Part shown: one piece after another, positions 33,033-40,801 of the stretch | How the letters are laid out: the number at the start of each line of letters is the position of its first letter | How positions within the stretch are numbered: position 1 is the stretch's first letter | Source of the DNA: Micromonospora sp. R77 | Lineage (GTDB): Bacteria; Actinomycetota; Actinomycetes; Mycobacteriales; Micromonosporaceae | NCBI RefSeq assembly: GCF_022747945.1 | Contig: NZ_JALDST010000001.1 | Coordinates: 3,286,001 to 3,350,000 of the forward strand | Direction of reading: 5' to 3' | DNA: 64,000 nucleotides | Program-made: the position numbers and the translations under genes | The notes under the pieces: model-generated | The model's database searches: none | Told to the model about the DNA's origin: nothing | The model's input: the letters and a program-made list of their open reading frames with translations, nothing else

Positions 33033-33360
33033 GTCGAAGCTCCATTCGGGGGTTTTTGCCGTCTCCGGGGCGGAGACGCAAGCACCGGGAGTGGCGCTCG
33101 GAACCGGTGTGCCGGGAGCGGACGGGCCGCTCGCCGCACGTCGTCCTGCTCGTCGTACGGAGGTCCAACGGCCGGGGGACGGCGCAGATTCCGGCCGGAC
33201 CTGGCCGCCGAGACAGCGAATCGGACATCCGGCACGATGAGGGGCGGCCGGGTCGATTGGCCTGAGGTTATCCAGGCCGGGAGGTGGCGGCGCGGACGCC
33301 ATGAATCTGATGACCGATGAATCAGACCCCACCCACGACGCAAACTTCTTGATCAACACT
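33033..33360. other. Intergenic region upstream of the C39-like gene
   Basis: This is about 330 nt without a supported gene. It contains a GTCTCCG/CGGAGAC hairpin (near 33061-33077) in the leader of the C39 gene. I looked for a c-di-AMP riboswitch here because of the cell-surface gene and found none of its conserved blocks. Confidence 0.4.
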
Positions 33361-33406
33361 GCGGGTGCGGGTGCGGGTGCGGGTGCGGGTGCGGGTGCGG
33401 GTGCGG
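33361..33406. repeat. GCGGGT hexamer tandem repeat
   Basis: Seven consecutive GCGGGT units (33361-33402) plus a partial eighth lie 9 nt beyond the stop of the PPOX gene. This is a candidate variable-number repeat; slipped-strand changes here would not touch a coding sequence. Confidence 0.9.
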
Positions 33407-33414
33407 TGGGTGGG

Positions 33415-33837
33415 TCAGGGGGTGGTGGGGTCGGGGAGGCTGCCCAGGAGGCGGGTGACCGTGATCTCGATGACCACCCGCTGCGGGTTGGGGCGGGGCT
33501 GCCGGTAACGCTCGGCGTAGCGGCGCTCGGCCTCGGCCACCGACTCGGGGTCGCGGCGCAGCACCGCCCGGCCCTCCACGGTCAGCCACCAGCGCCCGTC
33601 CACCTGGCAGACCGCCACCGGGGTGCCTTCCGGCCCGGCCGCCGCCACGTGCCGAGCCTTGGCCGAGGTGCCCGAGGTGATCACCCGGGCCAGTCCGGCC
33701 TCGGCGTCGAGGGTGACCCCCACCGGTACGACGTGCGGGGTGCCGTCCGTGCGCAGGGTGGTCAGCGTGGCGAGGTGCCGGTCCCGGAAGAACGCGGCGA
33801 CCCGCGTGTCGTGCGGGTCCAACCGGTGGTCCGCCAT
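33415..33837 (-). CDS. PPOX-class F420/flavin-dependent oxidoreductase
   Basis: This is a 140-residue split-barrel flavoprotein. ATLTTLRTDGTPHVVPVGV at the N-terminus and RVITSGTSAKARHVAA, AVCQVDGRWWLTVEGRAV in the core match the pyridoxamine-5-phosphate-oxidase-like F420-binding family common in actinobacteria. It probably reduces or binds a small molecule using F420 or FMN; the exact reaction is unknown. ATG 33837 is the start. A hexamer tandem repeat lies right after its stop. Confidence 0.87.
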   Translation of the reverse strand: MADHRLDPHDTRVAAFFRDRHLATLTTLRTDGTPHVVPVGVTLDAEAGLARVITSGTSAKARHVAAAGPEGTPVAVCQVDGRWWLTVEGRAVLRRDPESVAEAERRYAERYRQPRPNPQRVVIEITVTRLLGSLPDPTTP

Positions 33838-33886
33838 GTTCGATCCCCTGTCCGTCAGTGCGGACCGGCGGCCCGTTCGAGCCCGA

Positions 33887-34228
33887 TCATGACACGGGAC
33901 GGTGCAGCCGACCCGGCTCCGGCGGAGACTCCGGCTGACCGGGCAGTCGCCGCTGCGCCGCCCGGTGCTTCTGCACCAGCCGGCCCAGATAGAACAGCGA
34001 CCCGGCCAGCACCCCCATGTCGTCCAGATAGATCGGGTCGGGGAGCAGGTCGACCGGGAGGATCGTGTAGATCAGCGCGCCGTAGAAGGCGACCTTGCCG
34101 CCCACGCCCAGCGCGCCGAGCAGGCGCCGGGTGCGGACCACCCGGATCGCGAGCAGTACGGCGCCGACGAGCGTCGCCAGCGCGACCACACCGGCGACCA
34201 CGACCAGGACCCACGCCTCCCGCGACAC
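33887..34228 (-). CDS. DUF1232 (YkvA-like) membrane protein
   Basis: This encodes 113 residues with an N-terminal transmembrane helix (about 6-28), then the DUF1232 core: GKVAFYGALIYTILPVDLLPDPIYLDDMG, given here as adjoining motifs, and a second hydrophobic segment. The YxLxPxDLxPDxI pattern is the family signature. Function is unknown. The GTG at 34228 lacks a strong ribosome-binding site. Neighbouring minus-strand genes are unrelated. Confidence 0.8.
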   Translation of the reverse strand: MSREAWVLVVVAGVVALATLVGAVLLAIRVVRTRRLLGALGVGGKVAFYGALIYTILPVDLLPDPIYLDDMGVLAGSLFYLGRLVQKHRAAQRRLPGQPESPPEPGRLHRPVS

Positions 34229-34262
34229 ACCGTCACGCTAGCCGAACCCGGCCCGTGCGGCG

Positions 34263-35117
34263 TCAGTACGCCGGGACGGCCGCCCGGCCGCGGGCGACCG
34301 TCGGGGTCTCGCGGGTGACGGTCGGGGTCTCGCGGGTGGTCTCGGTCGAGCCCCGGGTCGCGGTGACGGTCTCCCGGGTCGTCTCGGCGGCCGCCCCCGA
34401 CACGTCCATGGTGGACAGCAGCGACTGGGCGTCCGGGGTGCGTCCGGTCGCCGCGTACGCCTCGTCGCGCAGGCTCCGGGCCGCGGCGGCGGCCAGCTCG
34501 GCGGCCCGCCAGGCGGCCTGTTCCCGCTCCCGGGCGACCTGGTGCCGGGCGAGCAGGTTGTCCTGGACCATCCGCCGCAGCAGCAGCTCCTGCTCGACCG
34601 GGTGCCGGCGGGGATCCCAGCCGACGTGGCCCAGGATGTCGCTGAGCTGCTGCACCGTGATCTCACCGCGCCACCGGGCGTCCAACGCCGCCCGGTGCAG
34701 CCAGCGCTCCCGGTCGGCGTACTCGGCGGGGGTCCGGACCGTACGCGGCAGGGGCAGCGCGGCGGCGGCCGCCAGCCGTCGGACGTCCGCCTCGACCTTC
34801 TCGTACGCCTGCCACGCCTCCTCGACCGTCTCCTCGGCCGCCAGCCACTCGGTGCGGCGACGCTCCGCCGTGGCCGCCGCGCGCTCCGCCGCGACCGCGA
34901 CCTCCTGCGCGTAGCGGGCCCGTTCCCGGGCCTCCTCGGCCAGCTCGATGCTGCTCGGCATGGCGGCCTCGCTGATCCGGTCGCCGAACACGGAACGGAA
35001 CAGCTCCGGACGGATGATCAACCCGGCGACGGCGACCACCGCCACGGCGAGCAGGGCGAGCCAGATCCCGGCGGCCTGGGGGACGTCGAGCAGGACGGAG
35101 GAGAAGACGGTCTGCAT
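34263..35117 (-). CDS. Hypothetical membrane-anchored coiled-coil protein with Thr-rich tail
   Basis: This encodes 284 residues of an unrecognised protein. One hydrophobic segment (about 13-34) is followed by a long Ala/Glu/Arg region (about 50-215) predicted to be helical or coiled-coil (ELAEEARERARYAQEVAVAA, EREQAAWRAAELAAAAARSL). The last ~35 residues contain the repeats TTRETVTATRG, TTRETPTV and TRETPTVARG, encoded by near-identical GGTCTCGCGGGT DNA. ATG 35117 was chosen for the hydrophobic start. It may be a membrane-linked structural protein. Confidence 0.7.
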   Translation of the reverse strand: MQTVFSSVLLDVPQAAGIWLALLAVAVVAVAGLIIRPELFRSVFGDRISEAAMPSSIELAEEARERARYAQEVAVAAERAAATAERRRTEWLAAEETVEEAWQAYEKVEADVRRLAAAAALPLPRTVRTPAEYADRERWLHRAALDARWRGEITVQQLSDILGHVGWDPRRHPVEQELLLRRMVQDNLLARHQVAREREQAAWRAAELAAAAARSLRDEAYAATGRTPDAQSLLSTMDVSGAAAETTRETVTATRGSTETTRETPTVTRETPTVARGRAAVPAY

Positions 35118-35277
35118 CACCAGCACCTCGTGGTGGAACGTTCGGAACGGACGGTCGGGGCCCGGTCGACGGGCGGAGCGCCACGCGGCAGCGCGGCGAC
35201 GGTGCGGAGTTCCGCACGGGGTCGTACCCGATCGGGTCGGCAGGGACACGTGGGCCGTGCGGAAGACGGCCGGCGGC

Positions 35278-35712
35278 TCAGACGAGCGGGGGGCCGCGTC
35301 GGGCGACGGCGTCCCGGCCCGGATCGGCGGGCGCGACCACGGTGCGGGCCGACGGGCGGAGAGCCACCTCGTGCCGGTCCGGTCGCTGCACGCGGACACC
35401 GGGTGCCGGCGCGTCCTGCGCGCCGGTCGCCCGGTCGACGGTCTCCGCCGCACCGACGGTGGGCGAGGAACCCACCACGGGGGACCCGGGGTCGGCGACG
35501 ATGTGCCGGCCCGGGGCCGCGGCGACGAGGGAACCGGCGGACCGGAACTCCGGGGCGGCCACAGGTCGGAGCGCGCCGACGGTGGACGTGGCGGCGACGC
35601 CGCCGAAACCGACGACGAGCACGAGGGCGGTGACCGCGAGCCGGGTCAGCTCCCGCAGGGTGCGCAGCGTCGCCGCCCAGAGGGTCGGGGCGAACGCTTC
35701 GAGCAGCACCAC
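35278..35712 (-). CDS. Hypothetical single-pass membrane protein
   Basis: This encodes 144 residues. An amphipathic start (VVLLEAFAPTLWAATLRTLRE) leads to one hydrophobic helix (about 25-42), then a Pro/Ala/Val-rich extracytoplasmic tail without recognisable domains. I know no family for it. The GTG at 35712 has only a weak AGG upstream. It lies upstream of the coiled-coil gene in the same orientation, 160 nt apart, so co-expression is possible but not shown. Confidence 0.55.
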   Translation of the reverse strand: MVLLEAFAPTLWAATLRTLRELTRLAVTALVLVVGFGGVAATSTVGALRPVAAPEFRSAGSLVAAAPGRHIVADPGSPVVGSSPTVGAAETVDRATGAQDAPAPGVRVQRPDRHEVALRPSARTVVAPADPGRDAVARRGPPLV

Positions 35713-35796
35713 ATCAACCTATCGGTCAGGTCCGCCTCGTGCAGCTCGACGATCTTCCTCAGCGACGTGACCCGGCCCACGTCGACGCATGTGGAC

Positions 35797-35830
35797 GGTC
35801 CACCCGGTGCCCCGTGCCACCGGGTGGACC
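35797..35830 (-). terminator. Terminator of the ABC efflux operon
   Basis: GGTCCACCCGGTG and CACCGGGTGGACC are perfect 13-bp arms with an 8-nt loop, just beyond the permease stop at 35837. Confidence 0.75.
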
Positions 35831-35836
35831 ACCTCG

Positions 35837-38230
35837 TCACTCCGCGCGCAGTCCGTCCGGCCGGGTCAGTCGCCACAGCACCGGCAGGCTCGCCGCGGTC
35901 ACCAGCAGCACCACGGCACAGCCCAGGCCGACGCCGAGCCCGATCACCGGCCAGCTCACCACGAGGGGCGCACCGACCATCCGCAGCAGGGCGGCGCCGA
36001 GACCCAGCCCGAAGAGCACCGCCAGGACCAGCCCGACCAGCACCGGCGCGCCGGTCTGCCCCAGCACCGACCAGCTCAGGGTGCGCCGCCGGGTGCCGAC
36101 GGCGACCAGCATGGCGAGCAGCCGACGCCGTTCGCGGAGCTGCTCCAGGACGCCCACCAGCATGCTCACCCCGATCAGCAGCAGGGTGACCACCGCGCCG
36201 ACGGAGAGCCCGCGACGGACGTCGGTGAACCTGCTGTCCTCGGTGACCGGGCTGAGGCGGGAGACCGAGGCGAGGAGATCGAGGCCGGCGGCGGCGGTGC
36301 GGATCCGCTCCACCGCGTCCGGGTCGGCCGGGTCGAGGCTGAGCAGCACGACGGCGGTCGACCGGCTCGGCGGGAGGGCGGCGGCGGCCTTCGGGGTGAG
36401 CAGCAGCCCGTCGTGCAGCCCTCCCACCGGATCCGGCCGTGAGGTGGCCGCCCGGGTTCCCGCCGGCACGGTCCAGGTCGAGGTGCCGTCACCGATGGTC
36501 ACCCGGTCGCCGGGGGCGAACCCGGCGGTCGACCGGTCCGACCCGGGTGGCCGGGCCAGGAAGGCGTCCCCGTCGACGCAGGAGTCGAGCCGGGCGAACT
36601 CGGCCAGCGCCCGGCAGTCGCCGATCCGTACGTCGGCGATCGGCGGTGCCTCGTCGGTCGGGCCCGCGGCCGGGCCGGGGCCCTCCGCCGGTCGGGGATC
36701 GCCGGGCCGGGCGGGGGAGGCGGGTACGGCGGTGGCCACCGTGGACAGGGTGCCCACGCTCCCGGACACGCCCGGGATGGCGGCCAGGCGGGCCAGCGCC
36801 ACCGCCGGCTCCGTCGTGCCCGGCCGGACCCGGACCTCCACCTGGGCCCGGGTCGGGTCCTGCCCGCTCGGGTGCCGGAACTCGTCCTGCACGCCCACGA
36901 CCAGCATCTGCAGGCCGATGGTGCCGGCCACCGCGACCGCCACCCCGTTGACCAGGCGGGCCGAGGTGGCGCTGTCCAGCTGGAGCCGGCGGACCGCGAG
37001 CTGCCAGGCGGGCGGGCCGCCGCGCAGCCGGCGTACCAGCAGGTCGACCAGCCAGGGCAGCAGGGTGACGGTGCCGACCAGCAGGAGCACCGCGCCGGCC
37101 GCCACCTGGCCCTGGACGGCCAGTGACCGTTCGGTGCGGACGCTGGTCAGCGGCTGGAGCAGGGCGAGTCCGGCGGCCGGCAGCAGCAGCCGCCACCAGA
37201 GCCGGCGCCGGACCGGGGTGGCCCGGCGGCTCACCCCCAGCGGCTCGACCACCACCCGGCGCAGGGCCAGCAGCGCCACCCCCACCGCGAGCAGTGGTAC
37301 GGCGAGCGCCACCACCGCCACCAGTGCCGGCAGGGGACGCAGGTCGTCGGCGTACACGCTGATGTCGGCGAGGGTGACCAGCGGGGCCAGCCGGCGGCCG
37401 GCCGCGAAGAGCACGCCGCCGACGCCCAGCCCGAGCAGGGCGGCGGCGGCCGCCTCCCCGGCGGCGATCCGGCGCACCATCGCGGTGTCCGCCCCGAGCA
37501 GCCGCAGTGCGGCCAGCCGGCGGTCCCGCTGCTCCCCGCCGAAGCGGACCGCCGCGCCCAGGAAGACCACGATCGGCAGCAGCAGCACCACGAAGACGAC
37601 GACCACCAGGAGCACCAGGAGCGGGCCGAACTCCTCGCCCGGCGATCCGCCGCCGAAGCCGTCGATCCGCACCGCCGACTCCGTCGGCACGTCGTCGTCG
37701 CGAAGGTAGAAGGCGAGTTCGTGCGGGCCGGCCAGCCCGTCCCGGCCGATCGTGCCGACCACCCGCGCCCCGCCCAGCCGGGGCGCGAGGAGCGCGCCGT
37801 CGGGCGAGTCGAGCACTTCCCGCAGTGCCGGGGAGACGACCACCTCCCCGTCGCGCGGCAGCGCGGTCAGGCCGGGCGGGACGGGCGCGGCGGGCCCCTC
37901 CGGGTGGAGGATCCGCCCCCGGACGGGGCGCTCCCGGAAGGCGGTGTCCACCGCCGTCACCAGCATGGTGTTCGCTGCTGCCGTCTGCAGCTCCGCGCCC
38001 TGGCCCTGGTCGTTGCGGGCCGCGCCCCGCTCCTGCCGGGCGTCGAGCGCGCCGGGGACCGCCGCGGCCAGCAGCAGCATCGCCACCCCGATGCCGACGC
38101 CGAGCGCGGTCAGCGCGGTCCGGGTCCAGCCCTCCCGGCCGCCGGTGAACGCCAGCCGCGCGCCGAGCAGCAGGTCGCCGACGCCGGCCCGCAGCCGGCC
38201 ACCGCGCCGCGGCGTCGCCACGCCGGTCAC
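35837..38230 (-). CDS. FtsX-like ABC transporter permease
   Basis: This is a 797-residue protein with about ten hydrophobic segments and two FtsX domains: an N-terminal helix (about 40-60), a large extracytoplasmic domain, three helices near 200-320, then a repeat of the arrangement ending in a C-terminal triplet (VVTLLLIGVSMLVGVLEQLRERRRLL). It belongs to the lipoprotein/antibiotic efflux-type (MacB/LolC-like) permeases. Its GTG (38230) overlaps the ATPase stop, so it depends on the frameshifted ATPase gene for energy. The operon is controlled by the PadR gene upstream. Confidence 0.88.
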   Translation of the reverse strand: MTGVATPRRGGRLRAGVGDLLLGARLAFTGGREGWTRTALTALGVGIGVAMLLLAAAVPGALDARQERGAARNDQGQGAELQTAAANTMLVTAVDTAFRERPVRGRILHPEGPAAPVPPGLTALPRDGEVVVSPALREVLDSPDGALLAPRLGGARVVGTIGRDGLAGPHELAFYLRDDDVPTESAVRIDGFGGGSPGEEFGPLLVLLVVVVFVVLLLPIVVFLGAAVRFGGEQRDRRLAALRLLGADTAMVRRIAAGEAAAAALLGLGVGGVLFAAGRRLAPLVTLADISVYADDLRPLPALVAVVALAVPLLAVGVALLALRRVVVEPLGVSRRATPVRRRLWWRLLLPAAGLALLQPLTSVRTERSLAVQGQVAAGAVLLLVGTVTLLPWLVDLLVRRLRGGPPAWQLAVRRLQLDSATSARLVNGVAVAVAGTIGLQMLVVGVQDEFRHPSGQDPTRAQVEVRVRPGTTEPAVALARLAAIPGVSGSVGTLSTVATAVPASPARPGDPRPAEGPGPAAGPTDEAPPIADVRIGDCRALAEFARLDSCVDGDAFLARPPGSDRSTAGFAPGDRVTIGDGTSTWTVPAGTRAATSRPDPVGGLHDGLLLTPKAAAALPPSRSTAVVLLSLDPADPDAVERIRTAAAGLDLLASVSRLSPVTEDSRFTDVRRGLSVGAVVTLLLIGVSMLVGVLEQLRERRRLLAMLVAVGTRRRTLSWSVLGQTGAPVLVGLVLAVLFGLGLGAALLRMVGAPLVVSWPVIGLGVGLGCAVVLLVTAASLPVLWRLTRPDGLRAE

Positions 38231-38909
38231 GCCGCCCGCTCCAGGTCGCGGGCCCGGCCGTCGCGGACCACGACCTCCCGATCGGAGTACGCGGCCACCC
38301 GCGCCTCGTGGGTGACCAGCACCACCGCGGCGCCGCTGTCCCGGGCCGCCGCCGTCAGCAGCCGCATCACCCGTTCGCCGTTGAGCGAGTCCAGCGCGCC
38401 GGTCGGCTCGTCGGCGAAGACCACCCGGGGCCGGCGACCAGTGCCCGGGCGACCGCCACCCGCTGGCCCTGCCCGCCGGACGCCTCGCCCGGTCGCTTGC
38501 CGGCCACGTCGCCCACCTCCAGCCGGTCCAGCCACTCGGCGGCCCGCCGCTCGGCCTCGCGTCGGCGTACCCGCTCCAGCCGCAGCGGCAGCGCCACGTT
38601 CTCCAGGCAGGTCAGCTCGGGGACGAGCTGCCCGAACTGGAAGACGAAGCCGAACTCCCGACGACGCAGCGCGCTGCGTCCCGCGTCGGAGAGGGTGGCC
38701 AGGTCGACGCCCCGGTAGCGCACCGTGCCCGAGTCGGGCGTGACGATGCCGGCGAGGCAGTGCAGCAGGGTGGACTTGCCGGAGCCGGACGGCCCCATCA
38801 CCGCGACCACCTCACCGGCCCGTACGGCCAGCGAGGCGCCGGCCAGCGCGGGCGTCGGGCCGAACGACCGGTGCAGCTCCTCGGCGACCAGCAGTGGCTC
38901 CCCGGTCAT
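38227..38909 (-). pseudogene. ABC transporter ATPase (MacB/LolD-like), frameshifted
   Basis: Two overlapping frames together make one ATPase. The first (from ATG 38909) has Walker [10 protein letters not shown] and signature EASGGQGQRVAVARALVAG, then goes out of frame. The second continues with PRVVFADEPTGALDS (Walker B) and VVLVTHEARVAAYSD to TGA 38227. One missing G in the plus-strand run 38427-38430 explains it; restoring it gives 227 residues, the usual length. As it stands the product would end at 180 residues without Walker B. It overlaps PadR (ATGA) and the permease (GTGA). Confidence 0.85.
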
Positions 38910-39430
38910 CGGCGCAGCTCCTTCGCCAGCTCGTCGAGGCGCGCGGCGGTCAGTTCCAGCCAGCGCAGGTCCGCCTCCAGGTGGAACAGCGCGTGGTCGC
39001 AGATCAGCTGGTCGGCGAGGTCGCCGCGGGTCTTGCGGCGGGTGAGCTCACGCATCAGCCGCAGGTGCTCGGCGCGCTGGGTGTCCAGCAGGTCGGCCGC
39101 CGGGCGACCGGTCAGCAGGGCGAGCACCACCTTGGTGTAGAGGGTGCTCTGCAGGTAGGGCTCGGGTTTCTCCGGCTGGGACAGCCACTGCTGGACGTCG
39201 GTGATCCCGGCGTCGGTGATCGCGTACCGCTTGCGTTCCGGGCCTTCGCCCGGCTCGACCGACTCGACCTCCACCAGGCCGTTGCGCAGCAGCCGGGACA
39301 GCGTCGCGTAGACCTGGCCGAAGGGGAGCGGGCGGGCCTGCCCGAACCGCTCGTCGTACGCCCGTTTGAGGTCGTACCCGTGGCGGGGGCTCGACTCCAA
39401 CAGGCCGAGAAAGGTGTGACCGATCGACAT
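38906..39430 (-). CDS. PadR-family transcriptional regulator
   Basis: This encodes 174 residues: a winged HTH (about 1-85; TFLGLLESSPRHGYDLKRAYDE, FGQVYATLSRLLRNGLVEVE) and a C-terminal helical dimerisation domain (about 95-174). PadR proteins repress nearby efflux operons until a ligand binds. ATG 39430 starts the canonical MSIGHTFLGLLE. It overlaps the ATPase gene by 4 nt, and a 23-bp palindrome upstream (39450-39472) is the likely autoregulatory operator. Confidence 0.92.
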   Translation of the reverse strand: MSIGHTFLGLLESSPRHGYDLKRAYDERFGQARPLPFGQVYATLSRLLRNGLVEVESVEPGEGPERKRYAITDAGITDVQQWLSQPEKPEPYLQSTLYTKVVLALLTGRPAADLLDTQRAEHLRLMRELTRRKTRGDLADQLICDHALFHLEADLRWLELTAARLDELAKELRR

Positions 39431-39449
39431 GCCGGGGACTATACACATG

Positions 39450-39472
39450 AGGTATACCTAGTACGTATACCT
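39450..39472 (-). promoter_or_regulatory. PadR operator (AGGTATAC-N7-GTATACCT)
   Basis: Perfect 8-bp arms AGGTATAC and GTATACCT separated by CTAGTAC lie 19 nt upstream of the PadR start in an AT-rich pocket. A related half site, CTATACAC, is at 39439-39446. Confidence 0.7.
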
Positions 39473-39521
39473 GGGTGTGCGGGTGCGCGCCGGGGTGCGG
39501 ATGCTGCCCGCCCCGGCGGTC

Positions 39522-39860
39522 TCAGCTGCTGGTGGAGTCGCCCGCCGGCTCGTCGGTGAAGAGCGCCAGCAGGGCGCCGATCCGCTGGGCCGCCTCGGCC
39601 GGGTGCCGGAAGTGCCCGCTCGGGTTCACCGTGTACTCGTTGCGCCGGCCGACCCGGGTGCGGTGCAGATAGCCGTCGGCCTCCAGGTCGGCGACGATCG
39701 CCTGGGCGGCCCGCTCGGTCACGCCGACCTCGTCGGCGACGTCGCGCAGCCGGGCGGTGGGGTTACGCGCGATGGCGAGCAGCACGTGCCCGTGGTTGGT
39801 GAGGAACGTCCAGTTCCGGCTGCTCCCGTTCTCGCCTGCTGTCGTCGCCATGTCGGACAT
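39522..39860 (-). CDS. Winged-helix transcriptional regulator
   Basis: This encodes 112 residues. NWTFLTNHGHVLLAIARNPTARLRDVADEVGVTERAAQ is a winged HTH of the MarR/ArsR-like kind, followed by IVADLEADGYLHRTRVGRRNEYTVNP (wing) and a short C-terminal helix. Proteins of this form are common one-domain regulators in actinobacteria; target and ligand are unknown. ATG 39860 (MSDMATT) has AGGAGG 8 nt upstream. It is divergent from the carbonic anhydrase gene 214 nt away, which it could control. Confidence 0.85.
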   Translation of the reverse strand: MSDMATTAGENGSSRNWTFLTNHGHVLLAIARNPTARLRDVADEVGVTERAAQAIVADLEADGYLHRTRVGRRNEYTVNPSGHFRHPAEAAQRIGALLALFTDEPAGDSTSS

Positions 39861-40074
39861 GGTAGGGCCCTCCTCGTGGTTCCGGGTGCGGGCCTCGGCC
39901 CGACGGTGCCTTCGGCACGCGCGTGACCACTGAGGGTCAAGGGATTTCCGACGCGTGAAATGTGGATCACGTAAATCTTGACGTATCTTTCGCTGCGTGT
40001 GACGGTGGAGGCGAGGCCGCCTCCGTCGCCGGCCGGGCTGACCAGGTCGTTTTCGTGCCAGGGACGAGGTGGGG

Positions 40075-40728
40075 ATGACCCCGAACACTCCGGAGCAGGC
40101 GCTCGCCGAGCTGTACGCGGGCAACCGGCGATTCGTCGGCGGCGCGCCGCGCCACCCCAACCAGGACGCCGACCACCGGACGGCGGTCGCCGACGGGCAG
40201 CACCCGTTCGCGGTGATCGTCGGGTGCTCGGACTCCCGGCTCGCCGCCGAGATCATTTTCGACCGTGGCCTCGGTGACCTCTTCGTGGTCCGGACGGCCG
40301 GCCACACGGTCGGCCCCGAGGTGCTCGGCAGCGTCGAGTACGCGGTGACCGTGCTCGGCACCCCGCTGATCGTGGTGCTCGGCCACGACTCGTGCGGCGC
40401 CGTGCAGGCCGCCAGGGACGTGGCGACCACCGGCACGCCGCCGGCCGGCCACCTCGGGGCGGTGGTCGACGCCGTCGTGCCGAGCCTGCAGCGGGCCGCC
40501 GAGCAGGGCGTCACCACCATCGACGGGATCGTCGACATCCACATCGCGCAGACCGTCGAGGCGCTGCTGGCGAACTCCACCGTGCTGGCCGAGCGGGTCA
40601 CCGCCGGGCGGTGCGCGGTGGTCGGCATGTCGTACCGGCTGAGCGCCGGCGAGGTGCGCACGGTGACCACCGTGCCGGCGGGCGAGCAGACCGCGACGGA
40701 CCGGACCGCTCCCGCCGTCACCGGCTGA
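40075..40728 (+). CDS. Beta-class carbonic anhydrase
   Basis: This is a 217-residue zinc enzyme that interconverts CO2 and bicarbonate. The ligands are Cys51 and Asp53 (VIVGCSDSRLA), His104 and Cys107 (VVLGHDSCGAV), the complete beta-class set with the Asp/Arg dyad (Asp53-Arg55). Length and the IFDRGLGDLFVVRTAGH motif fit the soluble cytoplasmic type. ATG 40075 was preferred over GTG 40069 because ACGAGG is then well placed. No bicarbonate transporter is adjacent. Confidence 0.95.
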   Translation: MTPNTPEQALAELYAGNRRFVGGAPRHPNQDADHRTAVADGQHPFAVIVGCSDSRLAAEIIFDRGLGDLFVVRTAGHTVGPEVLGSVEYAVTVLGTPLIVVLGHDSCGAVQAARDVATTGTPPAGHLGAVVDAVVPSLQRAAEQGVTTIDGIVDIHIAQTVEALLANSTVLAERVTAGRCAVVGMSYRLSAGEVRTVTTVPAGEQTATDRTAPAVTG

Positions 40729-40744
40729 GCGCCCTCGGACCAGA

Positions 40745-40787
40745 ACGAAGGGGCCGCCCCGCGTGATCGCGGGGACGGCCCCTTCGT
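40745..40787. terminator. Bidirectional terminator hairpin
   Basis: ACGAAGGGGCCG and CGGCCCCTTCGT anchor a stem of about 19 bp with one bulge and a TGAT loop, between the convergent carbonic anhydrase and cell-wall protein genes. Confidence 0.8.
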
Positions 40788-40801
40788 CGTACGTCGCCGG
40801 C

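Noticed and set aside
33033..33300. Possible c-di-AMP riboswitch before the C39-like gene
   Set aside because: None of the conserved aptamer blocks seen at 41839-41982 occurs here.
33361..33406. Hexamer array as a CRISPR or coding repeat
   Set aside because: The units are contiguous with no spacers, and the frames across it are Gly/Ala or Pro/His low-complexity runs without a start signal.
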